Shown here: piece after piece, positions 7,798-15,620 of the stretch | Position numbering within the stretch: position 1 is the stretch's first letter | How the letters are laid out: every line of letters begins with the position of its first letter | NCBI GenBank assembly: GCA_016714785.1 | Contig: JADKCC010000047.1 | Span: 1-25,454, forward strand | From: Saprospiraceae bacterium | GTDB lineage: Bacteria; Bacteroidota; Bacteroidia; Chitinophagales; Saprospiraceae | Reading direction: 5' to 3' | Length of the DNA stretch: 25,454 bases | Notes under the pieces: generated by a model | Database searches by the model: none | Seen by the model: only the letters and a program-made list of their open reading frames with translations | Told to the model about the DNA's origin: nothing | Made by a program: the position numbers and the translations under genes

Positions 7798-9111
7798 TTA
7801 ATAAAAATGAAGGCCTAAGCCAATTGATGGAAAGATTGCGCTTCTCTTTCCACTGTATGAAGAAAAATTATAACTTTCGTTTCTGTATGTACATTGCATA
7901 ATAAATGTTGCTTGTAGATCTTTGGTAATGAAATATTCTAAATTTGTACCAACTCTAAGATATGGTTTAAGGGTCATTCCTGTGACTTGCTGAGCCATAA
8001 AGCTTCGTTCGTCGTGCGTAGGTATGATGTTTCTTGAAATATTTAAAATGTCAATACCTAAACCTAGATGATGATTGATCTGAAATTTTCTTCTCGATAA
8101 AGAATTATATTGTAGCATTGGTATGATGCTAAATCTGTGTTGATATCCATGCACTTTACCTTTTTGTTCTGTTATTTTTTTGCCACCAACGTTGCTTATG
8201 ACCACATTTTCTGATCCTGCACTAGAAATAGATATTTCGGTAGTGTCTATAAAGCTGATATTTTCGGTCAAAATGCTGTGGTAATTTAAACGATAAATCG
8301 TATTGCTATAATTGCCTAATATACCCAATGAAAGTCTTCCTTTCACTTTTTTAAGTAGGCCCAATTCTGCCGTAAATGAAAGAATAGGTGTAAAATCTGT
8401 GTTTCGCTGATTTCCTTCCTTATTGAGTTGCCTATCTGTGACCGATGCCGCACCGGAAGTAATCCCTACTAAATACTGCCAATTATTTTTGGATTGGTTA
8501 GGGATGATTTTAGGCGTTAACATTGGTTGATCTATTTCTTTTCGGTCTGTCTCAGTGACAATTTGGGCTGATGTAATGGTTGAAATTAGTTCAACTTTCT
8601 CTTGATGCAATGGACTTTGGGCTATTACTTGAGATTGGGTGATGTTATTTTCAGGATGTGATGTGTTCGTGATTGAAGAATGATTACTTGCTACTTTGTA
8701 TTCTAATTTAGGTTGGGCGTTTGAGTATAAGTCATGGTTATAGATATTAAAGTTGTTTTGCGCTTTAGTATTTTGTAACCTTTCATTTGCTTGTCTGATT
8801 TCTTCTTTCAATATTTCCATTTCAATGACATTGGCATGGATTATTTCTTTTAATTGTTTGTTATCCGTCGTTAAAGAATCCACCACATCCTGCCATTTAT
8901 TTTCATTGGGCAAACAAGGCGATTGAAAGAAAAAAGAGAATATTGCTGCAGAAACTAGACCACCGAGTCCGAACATAAATAATAAGGGTAACCAATTCCT
9001 ACACTTTTTAATAGGCGCATGATGTTTGATATCATTCCACAATTGATCCGTATCTACACTTGCAGATTGGTTATTTAATTGTGCCTTTATGTCATTTTCG
9101 TTATACATCAT
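7798..9111 (-). CDS. Putative anti-sigma protein fused to an outer-membrane barrel
   Basis: A 437-residue protein with an unusual order of parts. Residues 1-38 are soluble and carry a short acidic/aromatic segment (DTDQLWNDIKHHAP) like the cytoplasmic sigma-binding end of Bacteroidota anti-sigma proteins. Residues 39-62 are one clear membrane helix. A coiled coil (about 71-115, heptads of L/I/E) and a low-complexity linker (116-209) follow. Residues 210-437 alternate like beta strands and end in GLGLHFY, with the C-terminal aromatic typical of outer-membrane barrels. The gene lies directly after the ECF sigma gene (52-base gap). I infer that it binds the sigma factor inside the cell while its far end reaches the outer membrane. 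The alternative is that the C-terminal part is a periplasmic beta-sandwich. Confidence is high for the domain layout and moderate for the role. Confidence 0.65.
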   Translation of the reverse strand: MMYNENDIKAQLNNQSASVDTDQLWNDIKHHAPIKKCRNWLPLLFMFGLGGLVSAAIFSFFFQSPCLPNENKWQDVVDSLTTDNKQLKEIIHANVIEMEILKEEIRQANERLQNTKAQNNFNIYNHDLYSNAQPKLEYKVASNHSSITNTSHPENNITQSQVIAQSPLHQEKVELISTITSAQIVTETDRKEIDQPMLTPKIIPNQSKNNWQYLVGITSGAASVTDRQLNKEGNQRNTDFTPILSFTAELGLLKKVKGRLSLGILGNYSNTIYRLNYHSILTENISFIDTTEISISSAGSENVVISNVGGKKITEQKGKVHGYQHRFSIIPMLQYNSLSRRKFQINHHLGLGIDILNISRNIIPTHDERSFMAQQVTGMTLKPYLRVGTNLEYFITKDLQATFIMQCTYRNESYNFSSYSGKRSAIFPSIGLGLHFY

Positions 9112-9163
9112 CTTATGTATCTTTAATTTATAATGTTGATAGTACTTAGGGTTTTGGCCGCTT

Positions 9164-9715
9164 TTAAGTTTTACTATTGATGATTAAATGATTTCTTTTA
9201 TTTGATTTTTCTATGGTCTCTTGTAGCCACTTGCGCGCTCTTGTGAGATATACTCTGCTGCTTGATTCGGCTATATTTAATAATGTGCTGATTTCGGCAT
9301 GACTGAAGCCTTCTACTACGTGCATGTTGAAAATAATTCTTTGCAATTCTGGTAATTCACTGATTATCTTAACAATATCCTCTATGTCAAAGTGTAATGG
9401 ATGATCATATCCGTTTACTTCTTGCTGATCTACTATGGACAAATCATGTAACTGTCTCCTGTTTCTGATCTCACGGAGACATGCTCTCACTGTTATTTTT
9501 GTCATCCATCCATCAAAAGAGCCTGTACCAGAGTAAGTTGATATAGACTTAAAAATGGAAATTAAACTTTCCTGCAAAGCGTCCTTTGCCAGATCTGTAT
9601 CTTTCAAATATCTGTTGCATACGGCCATAAGTTTTGGCGCATACTGATCTACTAAGGCCTTGAATGCTTTTTCTTGACCCTGTTTACAACCATATATGAT
9701 GGCATTCTGATCCAA
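9164..9715 (-). CDS. ECF-type RNA polymerase sigma-70 factor
   Basis: A 183-residue sigma factor that would direct RNA polymerase to a small regulon. Region sigma-2 spans about 18-86 (core-binding DLAKDALQESLISIFKSI, then TYSGTGSFDGWMTKITVRAC) and region sigma-4 about 113-165 (LPELQRIIFNMHVVEGFSHAEI, helix-turn-helix ending SSSRVYLTRARKWL). Region 3 is missing, as in all ECF factors. Translation begins at TTG 9713-9715: no ATG is available in frame after the upstream stop, and MDQNAIIYGCKQGQ is a normal family N-terminus. It starts four bases after the stop of the lipoprotein gene, so the two are probably translationally coupled. The weak start may keep its level low. Control is expected from the next gene product. 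Confidence 0.93.
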   Translation of the reverse strand: MDQNAIIYGCKQGQEKAFKALVDQYAPKLMAVCNRYLKDTDLAKDALQESLISIFKSISTYSGTGSFDGWMTKITVRACLREIRNRRQLHDLSIVDQQEVNGYDHPLHFDIEDIVKIISELPELQRIIFNMHVVEGFSHAEISTLLNIAESSSRVYLTRARKWLQETIEKSNKRNHLIINSKT

Positions 9716-9719
9716 GTTC

Positions 9720-11420
9720 TTATTGCTTTATTTGAAACTCACCAGAAATATTTTTATACTGTGCTCCGACAGGATTGAGGGTTTTTAACCAAAATCGACC
9801 TTCAAACCTACCTTTGACCAAATTGCCGTTTTGTCCCCAATATGTGATTTCGACATTCGTAAAACCACATTCAGACGACGTAGGACAATTGAGCGATACA
9901 CCATATCCTGCTATTTGGTCATCAAACCACGCAATATTAGCTTTTTTATGATCCAACTTCCCTACCATATTTGTATGTCCAAACTTCAAGAATATGGGTA
10001 GGGCGTATGATGAAGCACCTATTTGGATGATTTCATTGTTGATTGTTTTCTCGAAACTTGTATATTTTTTGACAAAACCATCAATATTTAATATCAAATA
10101 ATTGTCTTTAATATCATTACACAAATATATACTGGATAAATCTATATTGTAAGGCACATTTTCGAGTATGGTGGTTTCATAATCAGCTGTAACTGTTGTA
10201 CAAGAAAGAGCGACTAGGTCACCTTCGCATAGCGGAACAGAAAAGTTAAAAGTTGAACTGTCGATATATAATGTTTTATTGATACTTTTGGATTTTATTT
10301 TTAGAAAACCCTCTTCTATTAAACCACCATTACAGTCTCTAATCTGTCCACTTATTTGATAAGGCAGATAATTAGCAGAAGACGTCACATGTGTACCCAC
10401 ATCAAATTTTGTATCTGTGACAATGACTGACTGTGATTCTGTTTGGGCACAACTTAAGGCGTAAGTGATAGTAATGTTTTCACCTACAGGAACAATTGCT
10501 TCCCATCGTCCATTATTGGATGTCAACACTTGTTCATTTAAACTAGGTGAAGTCAATGTGATGACAGATTGTCTCGCAGGCATTTGATTGATCATCCATT
10601 GACCTTTTAGGATGCTAAACGCTTTGATCTGAGCAATGCAATAGGTCCCATGCCGATTAGTCAATACCTGTTGGTTGGATACCACGTCTTGTAGGTAAGT
10701 CCATACATGGCTATCAGCATCATAATAAAACAAAGCGCTCCCACTTTTGACCGTGGATAATTGTATAGCTATTGGTTTTTTAAAACTCAATTTTTGTTTG
10801 TCTGTAGAATAGACATTAAATTCAAAGGCATCTTCCATTTGCAACAACCATAATTGATTGTCCTTGACACCAAACTTTCCACCGGGCAATGTTTTTACGT
10901 GGCTTTCGTTTTGAATGTCGAAGTGATTATACCTGAGCTCTATATTTCCTGTGTAATTTTGGTTTACATTGACAAGGTAATTATCTTTAATAAGATTTAC
11001 TTTAATACTTGAAGTAATGGGAAGCGCAAAATCATCATTGCTCGCCAAAGAAGCATTTTCTTTATTAATAAATACGTTGATTTTTTTATAATTGACTTCA
11101 TTGGCTTGTGAATGGATGAGGTAATCATAACTATATCCATTTTGGTCTGTAATCTTTAGTAACTCTTCAAATCTATTGACTTTTTTGCCTTCGAAATGAA
11201 AAAATGAAGATTTATTGACCAACTTAATTTCCCCATTGTAAGATGCAGTCAGACCGACGATGGGTTTTTCATTTTCATCTGCCACTTCTATAACCAATTC
11301 ACTAGCATCAATAATATATCGTGGGTCATTTTTTATGATGGTAGTTGTAGAGGTATTTTCATCCTTAAAACATGACAAAGTTGAAAGGATTATGATGAAG
11401 AATGTATATTTTTTGAGCAT
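9720..11420 (-). CDS. Large surface-type lipoprotein, first gene of the sigma operon
   Basis: A 566-residue lipoprotein. The signal peptide ends in LSTLSC, with the lipidated Cys at 17. The next residues are F-K-D-E, which fits the lipoprotein export signal X-K-(D/E)2 described for Capnocytophaga and suggests transfer to the cell surface (known for that genus, inferred here). The rest is beta-rich: an N-terminal region of about 30-290, a carboxypeptidase-regulatory-like Ig segment (about 290-350, NGRWEAIVPVGENITITY), a second such segment opening ISGQIRDCNGG (about 355-430), and a C-terminal beta domain. No catalytic motif is seen. As the first gene, four bases from the sigma factor, it may be the sensor or ligand-binding part of the system. 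Its specific family was not recognised. Confidence 0.75.
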   Translation of the reverse strand: MLKKYTFFIIILSTLSCFKDENTSTTTIIKNDPRYIIDASELVIEVADENEKPIVGLTASYNGEIKLVNKSSFFHFEGKKVNRFEELLKITDQNGYSYDYLIHSQANEVNYKKINVFINKENASLASNDDFALPITSSIKVNLIKDNYLVNVNQNYTGNIELRYNHFDIQNESHVKTLPGGKFGVKDNQLWLLQMEDAFEFNVYSTDKQKLSFKKPIAIQLSTVKSGSALFYYDADSHVWTYLQDVVSNQQVLTNRHGTYCIAQIKAFSILKGQWMINQMPARQSVITLTSPSLNEQVLTSNNGRWEAIVPVGENITITYALSCAQTESQSVIVTDTKFDVGTHVTSSANYLPYQISGQIRDCNGGLIEEGFLKIKSKSINKTLYIDSSTFNFSVPLCEGDLVALSCTTVTADYETTILENVPYNIDLSSIYLCNDIKDNYLILNIDGFVKKYTSFEKTINNEIIQIGASSYALPIFLKFGHTNMVGKLDHKKANIAWFDDQIAGYGVSLNCPTSSECGFTNVEITYWGQNGNLVKGRFEGRFWLKTLNPVGAQYKNISGEFQIKQ

Positions 11421-11799
11421 GATGGTACTTTATATTGAGTGTAAAATTTTGAATGATTTTTTATTCATGACAAATTACAATATAAAGAGAAAAATAAAAG
11501 CAGTTTCGCTACAAAATGATGAAGTTTTTAAAAAAAAAAGTTAATATTGAATCTATTTCAGGCAAATATTTGAACATAAGGTTAAAGTATAGTTTCAGAA
11601 GTTTAAGGAATAATTTGCTTTGTCATATTTGAATAAAATAAGTTTTCTCTCCCACCTAAACTATTATCTTATATCATTTCGATGAAGCTTTAGCGACAGA
11701 GAAACCCATACTCCCTTTCTCTCCCACCTAAACTATTATTTTATGTCATTTCGTAAAAGCTTTAGCGTCCAGCGCGGTGGAGAGAAACCTAATTATTTA
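11421..11799. other. Upstream region of the sigma operon
   Basis: This 379-base stretch should contain the operon promoter for the minus strand, but I found no clear TAnnTTTG box. An A10 tract lies at 11530-11539, about 110 bases before the start codon. The part from 11645 on is a repeat pair listed separately, and 11798-11799 is the TA next to MITE copy B. No gene is seen. Confidence 0.4.
11645..11790. repeat. Two direct repeat units, ~63 and ~74 bp
   Basis: Unit 1 (11645-11707) and unit 2 (11717-11790) share the opening TTCTCTCCCACCTAAACTAT, then CATTTCG, AAGCTTTAGCG and a final AGAGAAACC; unit 2 has an 11-base expansion before its end. Units with CATTTCG...AGAGAAA are a common interspersed repeat type in Bacteroidota intergenic DNA. 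The pair abuts MITE copy B. Confidence 0.7.
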
Positions 11800-12186
11800 G
11801 GGCTTGCTGACTATGGTACAACCAATTGATAATTAATAAATTATGTCTATAATAAAGAAATTAAATGCAAACATTTTAATTGATTTTGTCCAAAAGTCTT
11901 GTACCTTGAGTTGGCTTTTGCCTTATGAAGGCAGCAGTTACTTTTTTGCATTGCCCAAAAAAGTAACCAAAAAAGTCTAGTTCAAAAAAAGGCAATTGCG
12001 TAGCTTTCGTTCATTTTCGAACCAAAATGCTTTTTCTATTGCCATAAGTATTTCATATTTAATCCTTTGTGCTTTCTATGGCAATAGACGCACTTTTGTT
12101 TCTTCATTCACTATTGCTTGTTTTTTGAACGATAGTCTCCGTTAAACTAACAACCAATAATAAAAGCTGACTTTTTCAGCAGACCC
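11800..12186 (-). mobile_element. MITE-like element, copy B (inverted relative to copy A)
   Basis: A 387-bp element, the reverse complement of copy A with about 20 differences. The ends read GGGCTTGCTGA on the left and TCAGCAGACCC on the right, and TA flanks both sides (11798-11799 and 12187-12188). The same internal hairpin and 11-bp inverted repeat are kept; several differences are homopolymer length changes. A 33-codon frame present in copy A is shifted here, which argues against coding. Confidence 0.85.
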
Positions 12187-12235
12187 TATTTACTTAAATT
12201 TTTTGAAAATACTAATTTGACAAAGTAGGATTAAA

Positions 12236-13168
12236 CTACTTTTTATCAAGCGCTGCCATTAGTTTTGAAAAGGTCGGTGTCGATACATTATGTTTAGCAC
12301 CTTCAGTAAGCACATATCCTGTCAATGTTTGTAATTCAGTTTTTGCTTTTTTATTTTTATAATCTGAGTGCATGGAAGATGTGGTCTCATAGGGTAAAGA
12401 GTTAAGTTTTAAAAGTGTTTTTTCCACGATATCTTCTGAAATGAAAATACCTTTTGCTTTAGCCACTTTTGACACTTCATCTATCAGTAACTTTATGGTA
12501 TTTAGGCATTCCACATCGGTTAAGATTTCACCAATACATTTGTCGAAATAGCAAGTTGCAGTAGCTGTCGGTGAAAGAAAAATATATTTTTCCCAAATGA
12601 TTGTCGAAATGTTCAGAGCAAGTGTTGCTTCTATCCCTGCTTGTTTAAAAATAGTTTCAAACAAAAGTATTTTTTCATTGACAAAATTGTCTAATCCGAA
12701 GTAGAGGGTTTGTATATTTCCACTATTTTCGATTGCTCCAGCTTCTTTTAATCGTGAGACAATATAGACACAACCATCTAGCACTATATTTTCAGGATAA
12801 ATGGTTTGTAATATTTGCTTACTGTCAACACCGTTAAGCAGTGGTAGGATGACCGTATTTTGACCAATACACGGTCGTAATTGATGAGCTACGGTTTCGA
12901 TATCATAACTTTTAGTACAAATCATAATTAAGTCTGCAATCCCAATTTCTGATGGATTGTCTGTAGCAATATTTGGTTTGGCAATGATTTCGTGTTTTCC
13001 TTGTATGATTTTCAAACCATTTTTTTGAATTTCTATCAGGTGCTGACCACGTGCAAGAAAATTGATTGCTACATGTTTATTGTCAGCATAATGTTTAGCT
13101 AATAAACCGCCAAAATAACCACCAACTCCGCCAATTCCTGCTACAATTATTTTTGTCTTTGTCTGCAT
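12236..13168 (-). CDS. panE: 2-dehydropantoate 2-reductase (ketopantoate reductase)
   Basis: A cytoplasmic NADPH-dependent enzyme that reduces ketopantoate to pantoate in pantothenate and coenzyme A synthesis. At 310 residues the length is normal. The N-terminal Rossmann motif GIGGVGGYFGG (11-21) binds the cofactor. The catalytic Lys lies in IWEKYIFLS (about 188-196) and the conserved Glu in SMHSDYKNKKAKTEL (about 267-281), in the C-terminal helical domain. The gene stands alone between MITE copy B and a repeat-rich spacer; no other pantothenate gene is near. Homologues acting on other 2-keto acids exist, so the exact substrate is inferred from family membership. Confidence 0.9.
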   Translation of the reverse strand: MQTKTKIIVAGIGGVGGYFGGLLAKHYADNKHVAINFLARGQHLIEIQKNGLKIIQGKHEIIAKPNIATDNPSEIGIADLIMICTKSYDIETVAHQLRPCIGQNTVILPLLNGVDSKQILQTIYPENIVLDGCVYIVSRLKEAGAIENSGNIQTLYFGLDNFVNEKILLFETIFKQAGIEATLALNISTIIWEKYIFLSPTATATCYFDKCIGEILTDVECLNTIKLLIDEVSKVAKAKGIFISEDIVEKTLLKLNSLPYETTSSMHSDYKNKKAKTELQTLTGYVLTEGAKHNVSTPTFSKLMAALDKK

Positions 13169-13212
13169 TTTGCGTATTTTATGTCGTTTCCTTTAATTTT
13201 ACTCATCCTAAA

Positions 13213-13234
13213 TCCTTCTCTTAAAAAAGAAGGA
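13213..13234. repeat. Short palindromic repeat
   Basis: A 7-bp perfect inverted repeat (TCCTTCT at 13213-13219 with AGAAGGA at 13228-13234). Palindromes of the type AGTCCTTCT-TTAAGA-AGGATTTAGGA are frequent between genes in Bacteroidota. It could act as a weak bidirectional terminator. Confidence 0.5.
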
Positions 13235-13435
13235 CTTTTGAATCCCACATTAAAGATTTTTTCTAAAAAATTATTAGCCTGTTTATACAATGGCTTTTTT
13301 ATGGTACTCAGTTTGAATTTAAAAAGTTTAAATCTCCAATATAGTGCCAATATATTTTCCCAAAAAGTGGTTCTATTTCTTTTATTTGCACAAAACCAAG
13401 CCTTTCATAAATGCATCTTGCTATATCCAATAATT

Positions 13436-13512
13436 CATGTTATTCTTATACTACTTTACAAATTGGATTACACATCACTTCAAAATGCACAGCATTGATT
13501 ATATAATATATC
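13436..13512 (-). pseudogene. Degenerate duplicate of the OsmC gene 3' end
   Basis: About 77 bases are roughly 80% identical to the 3' end of the OsmC gene at 14790-14866. On the minus strand they still read NAVHFEVMCNPICKVV and stop, against NSMNFEVMCNPTCIVA in the intact protein. Upstream the similarity ends abruptly. The intact gene and this piece flank the Reg_prop lipoprotein gene, so a partial duplication, or insertion of that gene next to a second OsmC copy, is likely. Confidence 0.75.
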
Positions 13513-13547
13513 GATCCACAATATGCAATGCTATACATTATTATTTT

Positions 13548-14594
13548 CTACCAGGGACCATCCTTTGTTATGTTAATAAATCGTCCGTTTTCTAATCGGA
13601 AGGCACCACCAAAACCAACAAACCACATCCTATCAGACTGGTCTTTGTAGATTTGAAAAATTACGGGTCCTTTATTGTCTTCGGTTTTTTTAAATTCTGT
13701 AAGTTTATTGCCATCATAGGTATACAAATAATGTTGGTTTACCACAAACCAAATTTTCCCATCTTTATCTTCGGCAATACTTCCTATGCCTTTTCCTATT
13801 CCAATATTTTCATCTGTGATTTTTTTTGTCACCCCGTCTTTATAAGCAAATAATCCTTCTTTTGAGGTGATCCATAAAACACCAGCTTTATCTTCGAATC
13901 CCATACCTACAAAGTTTGTTTTGAATTCAGCACCATTCGAAGCATCAGTCACTTTATTATTTGAATAAGTAAAAAGTCCTGCGTTTGATGCTATCCAGAT
14001 TGTACCTTTCCTATCCTGAAATATCCTATTTACCATCTTCTCGCTTGATACTCCGACAGTCGTATCTTTTATTCCTAATGGCAGTTCGATATTTGTAAAC
14101 GTTTTTCCATCAAATACACAGGCTCCATCAATGGTTCCTATCCAAATTTTCCCATCAGTATCTGAACTTATGTTCCATACATCATTACTTATCAAGCCAT
14201 TAGATTCATAATAATTAGTTACTTTTTCTCTTCTGACGCTGCTTATGCCATCGGTATGGCCAAGCCAAATATTTCCATCTTTATCTTCGGTGATATCCTT
14301 TATAGTTACGCCTGTTCCAGTCTCGCTTTTTATACCGTCAATGTGGATCAAGCTATGACCCGTCAGTTTCCAGGCACCACCTTCAGCACCAAACCAAATA
14401 TGGCCCTTACTATCTTGAAACATCATTCTCACTACTTGACTGATCTGTTCATGTGGCCTATGCACCAAAATGGGATGTTGCGTTACTATGGGTTTGTGCA
14501 ATGAAGTATCATTTCTACTATTTTGACCCTGACAAGATAATATCGTGAAGGCTTGACATAGAATCATCCATATTTTTAAGGTATAAAGTGGCAT
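13548..14594 (-). CDS. Reg_prop beta-propeller lipoprotein (seven repeats)
   Basis: A 348-residue lipoprotein. The signal peptide ends TILSC with the lipid-bearing Cys at 21, followed by Q-G-Q-N, so an outer-membrane location is likely. The remainder holds seven 'two-component regulator propeller' repeats, each with a core like DKDGNIWLGT followed by G(L/A)-F/V-x-Y/L; examples are DSKGHIWFGAEGG, DRKGTIWIASNAG and DQSDRMWFVGFGG. Seven repeats would close one complete propeller. In hybrid two-component sensors (HTCS) two such propellers precede a transmembrane helix and histidine kinase; none of those parts is present here, so this is a free propeller that probably binds a ligand or partner. 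No operon partner is evident (205-base gap to the OsmC gene). Confidence 0.85.
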   Translation of the reverse strand: MPLYTLKIWMILCQAFTILSCQGQNSRNDTSLHKPIVTQHPILVHRPHEQISQVVRMMFQDSKGHIWFGAEGGAWKLTGHSLIHIDGIKSETGTGVTIKDITEDKDGNIWLGHTDGISSVRREKVTNYYESNGLISNDVWNISSDTDGKIWIGTIDGACVFDGKTFTNIELPLGIKDTTVGVSSEKMVNRIFQDRKGTIWIASNAGLFTYSNNKVTDASNGAEFKTNFVGMGFEDKAGVLWITSKEGLFAYKDGVTKKITDENIGIGKGIGSIAEDKDGKIWFVVNQHYLYTYDGNKLTEFKKTEDNKGPVIFQIYKDQSDRMWFVGFGGAFRLENGRFINITKDGPW

Positions 14595-14799
14595 GCTCTC
14601 TTTTTTATTATTATTTTATTTCATTATGAAGTGTGCCTGTTTGTATATGCTGTGTATTGGCGTTTAGTTGATAAACATTTTACTTGTCAGCCTGTATTTC
14701 ATTTTTGATCTTTTGAAGCGCATCTTTGTAATAATTAATGAATTACATTGTAAAGTTAAATGAAAATCTTCTATGAAATATACTTTTTTCATTTTATTC

Positions 14800-15270
14800 T
14801 TATGCTACTATACAAGTTGGATTACACATCACTTCAAAATTCATAGAATTGGCTATATAACATATTTCGTGGGCTTTGTGATGTAACTCGATGGCTTTCG
14901 CTATCATACGCTCGTCGGCTACATAACAAATAGGATTCAAAGTGACTTCTTTGAAACTTTCACCTCCACTTGCATTTTCGATCATAATACCTGTGGCATG
15001 GTCAGTGTATGACGTGATGACAATTCCTTCTATAGCACAAGCATACAAATAGGAAAGCATGTGGCAAGACGAAATGGCTGAAACCAATAGATCTTCTGGA
15101 TTTAATTTTGATTTGTCTCCCACCGCAGCGTTATCCGTCGTTAGGAATAATTCGGGTTTCCCTTGTATGGAAACGGTGTGGCTACGGTCATAAGTTCGTA
15201 CATTTTTATTTCCGTCACCTTTGTTACCAGTCCATTCTGTCGTTATTTTGTAATTATGCTGGTGCGCCAT
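14800..15270 (-). CDS. OsmC-family thiol peroxidase-like protein
   Basis: A 156-residue cytoplasmic protein of the OsmC/Ohr superfamily, which uses two reactive cysteines to reduce organic hydroperoxides. Cys69 lies in the conserved LNPEDLLVSAISSCHM segment, and Cys137 in HKAHEICYIANSMNFEV near the C-terminus, the usual second position. Extra cysteines occur at 78, 114, 149 and 153. The sequence resembles the YhfA/SACOL1771-type subgroup more than classical Ohr. It sits 11 bases after the small conserved gene upstream, so the two are probably cotranscribed. With katG elsewhere in the window this adds to peroxide defence, but common regulation is not shown. Confidence 0.9.
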   Translation of the reverse strand: MAHQHNYKITTEWTGNKGDGNKNVRTYDRSHTVSIQGKPELFLTTDNAAVGDKSKLNPEDLLVSAISSCHMLSYLYACAIEGIVITSYTDHATGIMIENASGGESFKEVTLNPICYVADERMIAKAIELHHKAHEICYIANSMNFEVMCNPTCIVA

Positions 15271-15281
15271 GGTATTTTAAT

Positions 15282-15620
15282 TTATTGTTCTTCTATGATT
15301 GATTGACCTTTAGATTTATCTCCCGAAGTCCATTCCCAACTTTCGTGCAAGCGGATTTTTCCATTTTCAAGGATTTCGGGTTTTGATTTACAAATGCCTG
15401 TCATGATCTCACCCAAATCATTCACTTGGTGATAACGCATGTCTATATTGCCATTTTCATCAACCAGCCCAATCAGATGTCCATATTTTATTTTACCACC
15501 AGCATATTCGGATGTCAAAATATTTCCAGTTTGTCTATATACAAAAACTGTTTCATTGGATGTTTCACCATTTTCGGAATTGGCAATTGGCCTGAATATT
15601 TTGTTGTTATAATTAATCAT
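15282..15620 (-). CDS. Small conserved protein often labelled N-acetylglutamate synthase
   Basis: A 112-residue cytoplasmic protein belonging to a widespread family recognised by the segments FRPIANSENGETS, GGKIKYGHLIGLVDENGNIDMRYHQVN and LHESWEWTSGD. Databases frequently name it N-acetylglutamate synthase, but it lacks a GNAT or amino-acid-kinase fold signature and that activity should not be assumed. Its beta-strand-rich, MORN-like alternating pattern suggests a small beta-sheet protein. It is the first gene of a likely two-gene unit with the OsmC gene. The start ATG at 15620 gives the normal family N-terminus (MINYNNKIFRP). Confidence 0.75.
   Translation of the reverse strand: MINYNNKIFRPIANSENGETSNETVFVYRQTGNILTSEYAGGKIKYGHLIGLVDENGNIDMRYHQVNDLGEIMTGICKSKPEILENGKIRLHESWEWTSGDKSKGQSIIEEQ

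Larger units (their letters stand above)
13169..13547. other. Spacer with hairpin repeat and OsmC debris
   Basis: A 379-base region without an intact gene. It contains a small hairpin repeat (13213-13234) and a degenerate copy of the OsmC 3' end (13436-13512), both listed separately. ORFs seen on either strand here have no family features and one includes the hairpin repeat, so I do not call them genes. Confidence 0.5.

Noticed and set aside
13147..13498. ORFs on both strands in the spacer upstream of panE
   Set aside because: They include a known type of intergenic palindrome and OsmC debris; no protein features.
14680..14742. Protein-like minus-strand tail (YYKDALQKIKNEIQADK) between the propeller and OsmC genes
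   Set aside because: Only about 20 codons, no start codon; possibly gene debris but too short to support.
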